Part shown: positions 52,967 to 61,760 of the stretch, one piece after another
Numbering within the stretch: the stretch's first letter is position 1
Layout of the letters: every line of letters starts with the position of its first letter
NCBI GenBank assembly: GCA_016712145.1
Contig: JADJRO010000001.1
Span: 248,001-312,000 of the forward strand
Length of the DNA stretch: 64,000 nucleotides
From: Saprospiraceae bacterium
GTDB taxonomy: Bacteria > Bacteroidota > Bacteroidia > Chitinophagales > Saprospiraceae
Direction: 5' to 3'
Notes under the pieces: model-generated
The model's database searches: none
What the model saw: only the letters and a program-made list of their open reading frames with translations
What the model was told of the DNA's origin: nothing
Position numbers and translations under genes: made by a program

Positions 52967-54304
52967 ATGTTTGAAAGTTTAAATGAACGATTGGAATCGG
53001 CCCTAAAAACCATCAAAGGGGAGGCCAGATTAACGGAGTTAAATATTGCAGAATTCATCAAAGAAATTCGAAGGGCATTGGTGGAAGCTGATGTGAATTA
53101 CCGGATTGCCAAAGATTTTACGGATAAAATTAAGGATCAGGCACTGGGTACAAAAAATGTACTAAATGCGGTAAAACCAGGTGAATTGATGGTTAAAATT
53201 GTGATGGATGAGCTGGTAGAACTTATGGGAGGTCAGGCTGCGGGTTTGAATTTAAATGGGAATCCGGCAGTTGTTTTGATAGCAGGTCTTCAAGGATCTG
53301 GTAAAACCACATTTTCTGGAAAATTGGCCTTGTTTTTAAAATCAAAGAAAAACAAGAAAATCCTTTTGACAGCCTGTGATGTGTATCGCCCGGCAGCTAT
53401 CGATCAATTGACTGTTTTAGCCGAACAGGTTGGCGTTGAAATATTTAAAGATCTTGAACAGAAGGATCCGGTTCTAATTGCTAAAAATGCGATTGAATAT
53501 GCACGCAATCACAAGATTGATATTGTGATTGTGGACACTGCAGGTCGAACCTCCGTCGATGAAGAAATGATGGATGAAATCGAACGCATTAAACAAAGCA
53601 TTCAACCATCAGAGACTTTATTTGTAGTGGACTCAATGACGGGGCAGGATGCCGTAAATACGGCTCAGGCATTTCATAACCGCATCCAATACGATGGGGT
53701 CGTGTTAACAAAAATGGATGGCGATACGCGTGGGGGTGCGGCACTTTCAATTAAATATACCATAGGCAAACCCATCAAGTTTGTTTCTATGGGGGAAAAG
53801 ATGGAAACCCTCGATGTGTTTTATCCCGAAAGGATGGCCCAACGGATTTTGGGAATGGGGGATATTGTTAGCTTGGTTGAAAAAGCGCAGGAACAGTTTG
53901 ATGAAACCGAAGCAAAAAAAATTGAAAAGAAAATCAAACAAAATAAATTTGATTTTAATGACTTCGTGATTCAACTTCAACAGATTAAAAAAATGGGAGA
54001 TTTAAAAAGTCTCCTTGGAATGATACCCGGTGCTGGCAAAATGTTAAAGGATGTCAACATTGATGACAAAGCGTTTGGAAAAGTAGAAGCCATTATTCAG
54101 TCTATGACCCCACAAGAGCGAGCCAATCCCGAATTGTTAAACATGTCACGAAAAAATCGGATAGCTGCAGGTAGTGGTAAAACCATCCACGAAGTAAATG
54201 CCTTCATCAAGCAATTTGAGGAAATGCGAAAAATGATGTTTATGTTCTCAAAAGGCCAGGGAATGGGGAATATGATGAACCAAATGCGGAATATGAAGCG
54301 GTAG
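52967..54304 (+). CDS. ffh: Signal recognition particle protein Ffh
   Basis: 445 residues from MFESLNERLESALKTIKGEARL. N domain, then the GTPase G domain with GLQGSGKTTFSGKLALFL (G1), DTAGRTSVDEEM (G3) and TKMDGDTRGGAALS (G4), and the Met-rich M domain ending KMMFMFSKGQGMGNMMNQMRNMKR. With 4.5S RNA it binds signal sequences of nascent membrane and secreted proteins and delivers ribosomes to FtsY. Preceded by a close promoter. Confidence 0.98.
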   Translation: MFESLNERLESALKTIKGEARLTELNIAEFIKEIRRALVEADVNYRIAKDFTDKIKDQALGTKNVLNAVKPGELMVKIVMDELVELMGGQAAGLNLNGNPAVVLIAGLQGSGKTTFSGKLALFLKSKKNKKILLTACDVYRPAAIDQLTVLAEQVGVEIFKDLEQKDPVLIAKNAIEYARNHKIDIVIVDTAGRTSVDEEMMDEIERIKQSIQPSETLFVVDSMTGQDAVNTAQAFHNRIQYDGVVLTKMDGDTRGGAALSIKYTIGKPIKFVSMGEKMETLDVFYPERMAQRILGMGDIVSLVEKAQEQFDETEAKKIEKKIKQNKFDFNDFVIQLQQIKKMGDLKSLLGMIPGAGKMLKDVNIDDKAFGKVEAIIQSMTPQERANPELLNMSRKNRIAAGSGKTIHEVNAFIKQFEEMRKMMFMFSKGQGMGNMMNQMRNMKR

Positions 54305-54624
54305 CGAAATTAAAATAAAATCTAAAAGATATTAAAAGGCAAATTCTCAATAGCTAAGCCTACATCCAGCGTAGGAGCAGAATAAATAAATCACAAATAA
54401 TTTTAGAAAATTCAAAAAGAAGGCATGCTAGGCGTAGGCTTAGCCTACGTCAAACGACCATCACAATAAAGCTGTAAACAAATGAATTGAGATTGAGGAA
54501 AGGACGCAAACAGCTTAATACAAAATATTTTATATACTCAGAAAAACTCCCACCCTCAACTCTCAACTACCAACTATCCATACCAACTTTCAACAATTTC
54601 ACTAACTTTACTAAAATTTCGTGT
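54305..54624. other. ffh to T9SS-gene intergenic region
   Basis: 320 bases without a gene. It contains the palindrome GCGTAGGCTTAGCCTACGTC at 54430-54449, similar to the palindrome at 22162-22181, plus a related half site (AAGCCTACATCCAGCGTAGG, 54356-54375). The next gene's frame runs open through part of this stretch, but the start is the ATG at 54625 ahead of the signal peptide. Confidence 0.55.
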
Positions 54625-57525
54625 ATGCAAAAGCTCCTCGTATTTGGTCTCTTGTTTTGTGTTTCGTTTACTTTAAAAGCGCAATTGCAGGAAGGAAGCA
54701 CGGCTCCTGATTTTACAGTACAGGATATTAATGGAAATTCGTATAGTTTGTATGCAATGATGGGGTCTAATAAAGCAGCATGCCTCGATTTTTCAGCGAC
54801 CTGGTGTGGACCCTGCTGGAGTTTTCATCAAAGCGGAGTACTGGAATCGGTTTACAATAATTTAAGTAATGAAACAACAGTGGTTTTCCTGGAATCAGAT
54901 TGGGGAACCAATACCAATTGCTTATACGGTCCCAGTGGCTGTGTTGGCGGTACTCAAGGAAACTGGGTAAGTGGTACGCCATATCCAATTGCAGATCTTT
55001 CATTAAATAATGGTCCTGGGGTAAATAATGATTATGCTATTGCTTATTATCCTACCCTTTATGTAATATCTCCAGATAAACGGGCCTGGTTAATTAAAAC
55101 CCGGACTTATAATGAATATGCAAATTGGATTACTAAAAGTTTTAAAATGACAGCAAGTGCTGTTGTAACAAATTCAACATGCGGGGATAATGGGAAAGTG
55201 GTTACTACAGTTACGAATGGTTTTGGCACCATCTCTTATAAATGGAGCAATGGAGCGACTACTAAAGATTTAACGAATATTCCGGGAGGGACTTACTCGG
55301 TTACGATTTCAGATTTAAATGGATATTACATTGAGAAAGGACCCTATGTGGTAAACGGTCCATCAAAAAGAGTCGATATAACCAATGCTACTCTAACTCA
55401 CGTTAAATGCTTTAACGAACCCACTGGCAACATTGCGATACTGGTAGATTACGGTACTCCTCCATATACCTATAATTGGTCGAATGGAGATCGAACCGAC
55501 AACCCTTTAAGTCTTAAAGCAGGTTCATATACCGTTACCGTTACAGATAATGCAGCTTGTACCAGAGTAAAAACGTATACTTTGACACAACCAACCGATG
55601 TTACCTTAAGCTCCGTTGCGGGTTTAGAAACCTGCGACAGTGGCAATGGATTTATTTCATGTAAAGCCTCCGGTGGAGTTCCGCCCTATCTGTTTGATAT
55701 AGGCTTGGGAAATCAAGGAAGCAATTACTTTGCTGATTTGGAAGGAGATCAATATTATACCGTTACAGTTACTGATAATAATGGTTGTTTTGAAACTTCC
55801 AGATCTTTTGTTGGGGTCACCCATAAACCAATTGTAAATGCTGGACCTGATAAAAATTACGATTGTTTAAATGATGTCATTAGCCTTGATGGCTCTCAAT
55901 CCAGTCAAGGTGCCAATTTAATTACTTTATGGACTACACGCAATGGTAAAATTTTTAGCGGACAAGAAAGTGTTACGCCAGAAATAAGTAAACCTGGAAC
56001 CTATCTTTTAAAAATCACAGATGCTTCAAACGGTTGTTTGGATGTTGATTCAACCCAGGTTTTAGACAAACGGATTTATCCGAATGTAGTATTGGATCGC
56101 GATACGAGCCTGAATTGTGTTATGAAAGTCTATGAAGCGAAAGGCAGTAGCAAAGATTCACAAACTAAATTCAGTTGGAAAAAAGTTTACGATACCTTAT
56201 TTTATAAGGAAGGTTCGAAGATTCTGGTAAGTGACACCGGAAATTATATTTTCATCGTAAAAGATACCATTAATTTGTGTGTTTCTAAAGATACCATTGA
56301 AATCAAAGTGGATCAGGAAAAACCGATTGCAGCTGCTCAGGCTGAAAAAGATGTTAGTTGTATCAATACTGAAGTCATTATCGATGCATCACAATCCTCA
56401 CAAGGTGGAAATTTCATTTATCAATGGCAGTCTGTAACTGGAAATATAAAATCAGGGGCACAAACACTGTATCCTGTCGTAGATAAAGGAGGAGACTATC
56501 ACTTAAATGTAAAGAATATTAAAAATTTATGCGAAAGTGATGCAACGGTTTTAGTTTACCAACAAACAGAACCAATAGCTCTTTTTGATCAAAGCATCGA
56601 TGGATTAAAATTACAATTTAATGATCAGTCGAATGGCTTGCCTACTTCCTGGAATTGGAATTTTGGAGATGGAACTACAAGTATAATTCAAAATCCACAG
56701 CATGTATTTGCTAAGGAAGGTGAATTTGAAGTTTGTTTGACGGTAACTAATGATTGCGGCCAAAATATTAAATGCGCTAAATTATTAATAGGAATATCTG
56801 CTCCCCTTAGTTTAGCATCCTATGAAATTCAACATGTTAGTTGCTTTGAAGGAACAGATGGCAGTATTAAAATAAATATACAGGGTGGGGTTCCTCCTTA
56901 TCGCTATTTATGGAACAACACCATGCAGACTAAGGATTTATTTCAACTACAAGCTGGAAATTATTCGGTAGAAGTGACCGATGCACAAGGAACAAAAATC
57001 ACGAAAGGATTTTTAATAAAAGAGCCTCAGGCAATTACACTTAAAGATCTCACCATTATTCCAAGTGTTGCAGGACTCAATACGGGTTCTATTGAGTTGA
57101 AACTAGAAGGAGGAGTACCTCAATATACCTACAAGTGGTCAAATGGTCAAGACACAAATCCTTTGCAAAACTTAGCAGTAGGTGAATATTCTTGCAGTGT
57201 TACAGATGCAAACCAATGCGTTAAAACATTCGGGCCATTTGAAATTAAAGAGGTTACAGCAAATATTGAGAATCAATTAATCAAGCTGTTTAAAATTGAA
57301 CCAAACCCAGTGTCGGAAGTATTTGCAATCCATGTTTCACTTACACAATCAACACCTTATCAACTTCGGATGATAAACAGTTACGGTACACAAGTTTGGC
57401 TTAATCGTCAAAATAACTCGAAGGCAATTTTTGAATTGGATGCAAACCAGTTTGCTAGTGGCATCTATTTTATTACTTTATCATCAGAAGATATTGCGCA
57501 AACGATAAAACTTGTAATCAGGTAA
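54625..57525 (+). CDS. T9SS protein with thioredoxin-like domain, SprB repeats and a PKD domain
   Basis: 966 residues from the ATG at 54625. Signal peptide QKLLVFGLLFCVSFTLKAQ. A TlpA/AhpC-TSA-like domain follows (GSTAPDFTVQDINGNSYSLY... LDFSATWCGPCWSFH), keeping the WCGPC active site. Next are SprB-type repeats (NATLTHVKCFNEPTGNIAILVDYGTPPYTYNWSNG, the same again near HVSCFEGTDGSI), Ig-like segments (VNAGPDKNYDCLNDVISLDGSQSSQGANL) and a PKD domain (WNWNFGDGTTSIIQNPQHVF). The C-terminus is a sorting domain (IEPNPVSEVFAIHV ... GIYFITLSS ... IKLVIR). A surface or adhesion role is likely; the thioredoxin domain may act on secreted partners. Confidence 0.9.
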   Translation: MQKLLVFGLLFCVSFTLKAQLQEGSTAPDFTVQDINGNSYSLYAMMGSNKAACLDFSATWCGPCWSFHQSGVLESVYNNLSNETTVVFLESDWGTNTNCLYGPSGCVGGTQGNWVSGTPYPIADLSLNNGPGVNNDYAIAYYPTLYVISPDKRAWLIKTRTYNEYANWITKSFKMTASAVVTNSTCGDNGKVVTTVTNGFGTISYKWSNGATTKDLTNIPGGTYSVTISDLNGYYIEKGPYVVNGPSKRVDITNATLTHVKCFNEPTGNIAILVDYGTPPYTYNWSNGDRTDNPLSLKAGSYTVTVTDNAACTRVKTYTLTQPTDVTLSSVAGLETCDSGNGFISCKASGGVPPYLFDIGLGNQGSNYFADLEGDQYYTVTVTDNNGCFETSRSFVGVTHKPIVNAGPDKNYDCLNDVISLDGSQSSQGANLITLWTTRNGKIFSGQESVTPEISKPGTYLLKITDASNGCLDVDSTQVLDKRIYPNVVLDRDTSLNCVMKVYEAKGSSKDSQTKFSWKKVYDTLFYKEGSKILVSDTGNYIFIVKDTINLCVSKDTIEIKVDQEKPIAAAQAEKDVSCINTEVIIDASQSSQGGNFIYQWQSVTGNIKSGAQTLYPVVDKGGDYHLNVKNIKNLCESDATVLVYQQTEPIALFDQSIDGLKLQFNDQSNGLPTSWNWNFGDGTTSIIQNPQHVFAKEGEFEVCLTVTNDCGQNIKCAKLLIGISAPLSLASYEIQHVSCFEGTDGSIKINIQGGVPPYRYLWNNTMQTKDLFQLQAGNYSVEVTDAQGTKITKGFLIKEPQAITLKDLTIIPSVAGLNTGSIELKLEGGVPQYTYKWSNGQDTNPLQNLAVGEYSCSVTDANQCVKTFGPFEIKEVTANIENQLIKLFKIEPNPVSEVFAIHVSLTQSTPYQLRMINSYGTQVWLNRQNNSKAIFELDANQFASGIYFITLSSEDIAQTIKLVIR

Positions 57526-57558
57526 CTATTTGCTATTTTATTGAGCTCCTTTTATTTG

Positions 57559-60135
57559 TTAGAGCTTCTTTTTTAATTCAATCAATTTCATCATACAATC
57601 GATGGGTGTCATGGTTTGTATGTCAAGTGATTTTAATATATCAACTAATTCTTTGTGCGAATTTGTAGGAGTTTCTTGAATTTGAATGCTTGACTTTCGT
57701 GTGTTTTCTGAAATCACTACATGTTCCTGATTGCCACGTTTTTCTTCCAGGTCGCTGAGAATTTCTTCAGCACGTTGTAAAACTGCTTGCGGCATACCGG
57801 CCATTTGAGCCACATGAATTCCAAATGAGTGTTCACTGCCACCTGGCATTAATTTTCGAAGAAAAATTACTTTTTTATTTAACTCTTGAGTGGCAACATG
57901 AAAATTTTTAATTCTTGGTAAATAAGCACTCAATTCATTTAATTCATGATAATGTGTGGCAAACAAGGTTTTAGCCTTTCGTTCTGGAATTTCATGCAAA
58001 TACTCTGCTATTGCCCAGGCCAATGAAATGCCATCATACGTACTGGTGCCTCTGCCAATTTCATCCAGTAAGATGAGCGATCGGTTTGACAAATTATTTA
58101 AAATGGAAGAGGTTTCATTCATTTCTACCATAAAGGTGGATTCTCCGGAAGAAATATTGTCACTAGCACCTACCCGTGTAAAAACTCGATCGATATATCC
58201 CAAAGTAACTTCACGCGCAGGAACAAAGGAACCAATTTGAGCCATAAGAGCAATTAAAGCTGTTTGGCGCAAGATGGCAGACTTTCCTGACATGTTGGGA
58301 CCGGTTATCATCAGAATTTGTTGTTGATCTGAATCCAGGTAAATATCATTTGGAATGTAACTTTCACCGCTTGTCATTTGCTTTTCAATGACCGGATGCC
58401 GGCCATCCTTAATATCTATAATTTGACTGTCATCTACCTGTGGTTTGCAATATGCATTTGCTTTCGCAGTTCTGGCAAATGAAAACAAGACATCCACTTC
58501 AGCAATAACATATGCGTTTTGTTGTAATGGAATTAAATACTCCTGCAACTGGTCCACTAATTTTTCAAATAATTCTTCCTCTAATTGAATAATCCGTTCT
58601 TCAGCACCAAGAATCTTTACTTCAAGTTTTTTTAATTCATCTGTGACATAGCGCTCCCCTGTGGACATGGTTTGCTTGCGAACCCAATGATCTGGTACGA
58701 GCCCTTGGTTTTTAAATTTATTTGTAACTTCCAGAAAATAACCAAATACCGAGTTGTAACCTATTTTTAAATTGGTAATGCCGGTATTGAGGATTTCTTT
58801 TTTCTGAATTTCTAAAAGTAAATCTTTGCTATGATGTAAAATGTATTTTAATTCATCCAGCTCTTTAGAAAAACCTTCAATAAAAATACCTCCTTTATTT
58901 ATTTGATTGGGTGCATCTGGGTGCAATTGTACGGAAATAAGTTGTGCCAGGCTGGCACATTCTTGAATCTTTTCAGCAAGTAATTGCAAGCCTGTACTTT
59001 CATGTTGTTGCAAAATAGCACGAAGTGGCAAAAGTTTTAACAGACTTTTTAATATATGATTAATTTCTCTGGGATTAATTCGCCTAAGTGGAATTTTTGA
59101 AACCAATCTTTCTAAATCACCAAAATGATTTAAAGTTTGAAACAACTCATCTTCTAAATCGACTGCTTTTAAAAACGAATCAACCATTTGATGCCTTCTT
59201 TCAATTCGCTCTATTTGCAATAAGGGCATTACGATCCACTTTCTCATCAATCTGGAGCCCATAGGAGTGAGGCTATGATCCAATATATTTAATAAGCTCT
59301 TTCCCTCCGGATGAAGTGGATCAATCAGTTCAAGGTTTTTTATGGTAAACCGATCCATCCATACAAATTCGTCGCTGGCCAAACGACTTATGTGTGATAA
59401 ATGATTTGGGTTTTTAGTTTCGGTCAATTCAAGATAATAAATGATTGCTCCTGCAGCTATTTGACCCGAAAGATATTCATCGACTCCAAAGCCTTTTAGG
59501 CTGCTTACATTAAAATGCCTTAATAGTTTTTCTCTTGAAAAATCTAGTTGAAATATCCAATCTTCTAATGGATAGGTATAGTAATGCTCATTAAAATTTG
59601 TATCAAAAAACCCTGTTTTTGATCTTGCTAGAATAATTTCAGAAGGCTGAAAGCTTTCCAGAAGCTTTTGTATATATTCTAAAGGTCCCTGGGATAAATA
59701 GAACTCTCCAGTTGAAACATCCGCTAGTGAAATGCCAATTCCATTGACATCAATATATAAAGCTGCAAGAAAATTATTTTTTCTGTGGTCGAGTAATTTA
59801 TCATCATAGGTAATACCTGGAGTTATTACATCGGTGATTCCTCTTTTGACTATTTTTTTTCCTTTACTAGGCTTTTCTAATTGCTCGCAGATGGCAACCC
59901 GATACCCAGCTCGAACCAATTTAGGAAGATATGCATCCAAGGAATGGTAAGGAAAACCGGCCAGCTCAATATCAGATCCTCCATTGTTTCTTTTGGTTAG
60001 AACGATCCCCAGGACTTTGGATGTTGTAATCGCGTCTTCGCCAAATGTTTCATAAAAGTCGCCCACTCGATATAAAAGGATCGCATCTGGATGCTTTGCC
60101 TTCATCGTGTAATACTGCTCCATCAATGGAGTCAT
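57559..60135 (-). CDS. mutS: DNA mismatch repair protein MutS
   Basis: 858 residues from the ATG at 60135 (MTPLMEQYYTMKAKHPDAILLYRVGDFYETFGEDA). The mismatch-binding Phe lies in GDFYETF. Walker A is TGPNMSGKSAILRQ, Walker B LILLDEIGRGTSTYDG, and the C-terminal part is LFATHYHELNEL then a clamp/HTH region. A longer GTG start at 60186 overlaps the G of a TATATTTG promoter box just upstream, so the shorter start is preferred. It recognises mismatches after replication. Confidence 0.97.
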   Translation of the reverse strand: MTPLMEQYYTMKAKHPDAILLYRVGDFYETFGEDAITTSKVLGIVLTKRNNGGSDIELAGFPYHSLDAYLPKLVRAGYRVAICEQLEKPSKGKKIVKRGITDVITPGITYDDKLLDHRKNNFLAALYIDVNGIGISLADVSTGEFYLSQGPLEYIQKLLESFQPSEIILARSKTGFFDTNFNEHYYTYPLEDWIFQLDFSREKLLRHFNVSSLKGFGVDEYLSGQIAAGAIIYYLELTETKNPNHLSHISRLASDEFVWMDRFTIKNLELIDPLHPEGKSLLNILDHSLTPMGSRLMRKWIVMPLLQIERIERRHQMVDSFLKAVDLEDELFQTLNHFGDLERLVSKIPLRRINPREINHILKSLLKLLPLRAILQQHESTGLQLLAEKIQECASLAQLISVQLHPDAPNQINKGGIFIEGFSKELDELKYILHHSKDLLLEIQKKEILNTGITNLKIGYNSVFGYFLEVTNKFKNQGLVPDHWVRKQTMSTGERYVTDELKKLEVKILGAEERIIQLEEELFEKLVDQLQEYLIPLQQNAYVIAEVDVLFSFARTAKANAYCKPQVDDSQIIDIKDGRHPVIEKQMTSGESYIPNDIYLDSDQQQILMITGPNMSGKSAILRQTALIALMAQIGSFVPAREVTLGYIDRVFTRVGASDNISSGESTFMVEMNETSSILNNLSNRSLILLDEIGRGTSTYDGISLAWAIAEYLHEIPERKAKTLFATHYHELNELSAYLPRIKNFHVATQELNKKVIFLRKLMPGGSEHSFGIHVAQMAGMPQAVLQRAEEILSDLEEKRGNQEHVVISENTRKSSIQIQETPTNSHKELVDILKSLDIQTMTPIDCMMKLIELKKKL

Positions 60136-60185
60136 AGTATTGATTTCAAATAAGAGTGCTTCTCCTTTCAATTTGTGATTTGCCA

Positions 60186-60193
60186 CAAATATA
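60186..60193 (-). promoter_or_regulatory. -7 promoter element of mutS
   Basis: On the minus strand TATATTTG is an exact TAnnTTTG match about 50 bases before the chosen mutS start. It argues against the GTG at 60186. Confidence 0.5.
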
Positions 60194-60262
60194 ACGTGTA
60201 TCTTTATACGACAAGAAGCCAGAAACTAATTAAAAAAAATTACATGGCTTCAAATTTCGTTT

Positions 60263-60270
60263 TAGATTTG
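60263..60270 (+). promoter_or_regulatory. -7 promoter element of the TerB-like gene
   Basis: TAGATTTG is an exact TAnnTTTG match 37 bases before the ATG at 60308, in the divergent region with mutS. Confidence 0.4.
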
Positions 60271-60307
60271 TAATACGTTTTGTACCGATTTATCAAAAAC
60301 TGATGTT

Positions 60308-60793
60308 ATGATTTCAGCATTTAGAGCTCTAAAAGACGAGGAGTACCAAACTCTTATTGAAGCCATTCCACTTATTGCCATTTTAATTGCTGGGGCAGAT
60401 AATGATATCGACCTGAATGAAAAAGCATGGGCTGAAAAAATTGTAAGAATAAGGAGCTATAGCAATCATTTTGATTTAAAACCTTACTATAAAGATGTGG
60501 ATTCACAATATAGTGAGTTGTTTGATAAATTCTTAAGATCGCTTCCTAAGGATGCAGATTCAAGAAGTCGCGAAATTTCTAAAAAATTAGTGGCAATCAA
60601 TGATATTTTCATCAAATTAAATATGCGTACAGCCAGTCAATTGTATTCATCTTTTATAGCATATGCTGAACAAATTGCAAGAGCTTCAGGAGGCATTTTA
60701 AGGATGATGTCTGTAAGTAAAGAAGAAAGCATGTTTATTGGCTTGCCTATGATTGATCCAATATTCTATGAAGAACTTGACGAAGAGGAATAG
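60308..60793 (+). CDS. TerB-like helical protein, unknown function
   Basis: 161 residues, helical, no signal peptide. IPLIAILIAGADNDIDLNEKAWAEKIVRI resembles the first helices of the TerB/DjlA-type fold (A-D-G-x-I-x-x-x-E pattern). The tail is acidic (FYEELDEEE). The family is common in Bacteroidota without known function; the distance to mutS (divergent) does not suggest a shared role. Confidence 0.6.
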   Translation: MISAFRALKDEEYQTLIEAIPLIAILIAGADNDIDLNEKAWAEKIVRIRSYSNHFDLKPYYKDVDSQYSELFDKFLRSLPKDADSRSREISKKLVAINDIFIKLNMRTASQLYSSFIAYAEQIARASGGILRMMSVSKEESMFIGLPMIDPIFYEELDEEE

Positions 60794-60946
60794 GCAATTA
60801 AACTGAGCGTTTAATAAGTTATCCAAAAATTAATTCTTATTACCTGGTCATCGCCAAAGTCAAACGCTTTTTTGAAAGTAATTATAAGCTAATCAAACTA
60901 GATTTATAGTTTGAAAAAAATCAAAAGCAAATTGGATATTACCTAA

Positions 60947-61720
60947 TTATTTAATTACAATTTGCTGTGTTAGTAATTTTGAACCGTCGATCCACTGAAT
61001 ATAAAATAATCCGCCATTGCTTATCGTGTTCAAATCAATTGTATTCTTTGAATTATTATTGAATTGAATGATACGTCCCTGAGTATCCATTACTTTAATT
61101 TGTTCAATGGAATTGGATTTATTTGTTAATTGCCCACTGGTTGGATTTGGGAACCAATAATTTATAATCAAATCTTCCTGATGGCTTGCTGAAGCGCAGT
61201 CTTGTTCGGAGACAAGCGTTAAAATATACTCACCTGGAAAAGCAGGTCCGGGATATTCGGTTACATATGGAAAAGGGATGCCCAAATTAATCGTTAATGT
61301 CATTTTAATTATGGGTTTAAAATCTCCCGGTATATTATCTGTTGTTGCAGTTCCTCGTAAAACCAAACAACCTGAGGTATTTTTATTAAAAACACAATTG
61401 GGAGGATTGCATGCATAACTAATTCCTTTAGGCAATCCTGTTATTGCGTTTACTGTATCAATGGCTACTTTTTCAAGCGCAATTGGAGATGGAAATGCTG
61501 GAACAAGTACTGTATCCGGCACCACTACGGTAAATACAAATTCATAGGGTTTATTGATGCACGCTTTTTTGGTGATGCCTCCATTGGGATTTGTCGGACT
61601 TACAGGTTTAGGATAAACTCCTGCAGAAGAATCTCTATAAATCGAGTCAGGTAAACAATTTTGCGATTGTACGGAGCATACGATAAAGAAATTCAAGATG
61701 ATCAGGTAAAAATGCTTCAT
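60947..61720 (-). CDS. Small T9SS-secreted protein
   Basis: 257 residues. Signal peptide HFYLIILNFFIVCSVQSQ, then a Cys-containing beta domain (NCLPDSIYRDSSAGVYPKPV... KKACINKPYEFVFTVVVPDTV... CNPPNCVFNKNTSGCLVLRGTATT). The C-terminus is a sorting domain (WFPNPTSGQLTN ... GLFYIQWID ... QQIVIK). Function unknown; such proteins are secreted or tied to the surface. Confidence 0.8.
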   Translation of the reverse strand: MKHFYLIILNFFIVCSVQSQNCLPDSIYRDSSAGVYPKPVSPTNPNGGITKKACINKPYEFVFTVVVPDTVLVPAFPSPIALEKVAIDTVNAITGLPKGISYACNPPNCVFNKNTSGCLVLRGTATTDNIPGDFKPIIKMTLTINLGIPFPYVTEYPGPAFPGEYILTLVSEQDCASASHQEDLIINYWFPNPTSGQLTNKSNSIEQIKVMDTQGRIIQFNNNSKNTIDLNTISNGGLFYIQWIDGSKLLTQQIVIK

Positions 61721-61760
61721 ATTTGACGAGGTATATTTTAATGCAAGTTAAGAATTTTAA

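Noticed and set aside
57543..57573. Shared terminator between the T9SS gene and mutS
   Set aside because: Only a 5-bp stem (AGCTC/GAGCT) that overlaps the mutS stop codon; too weak to claim.
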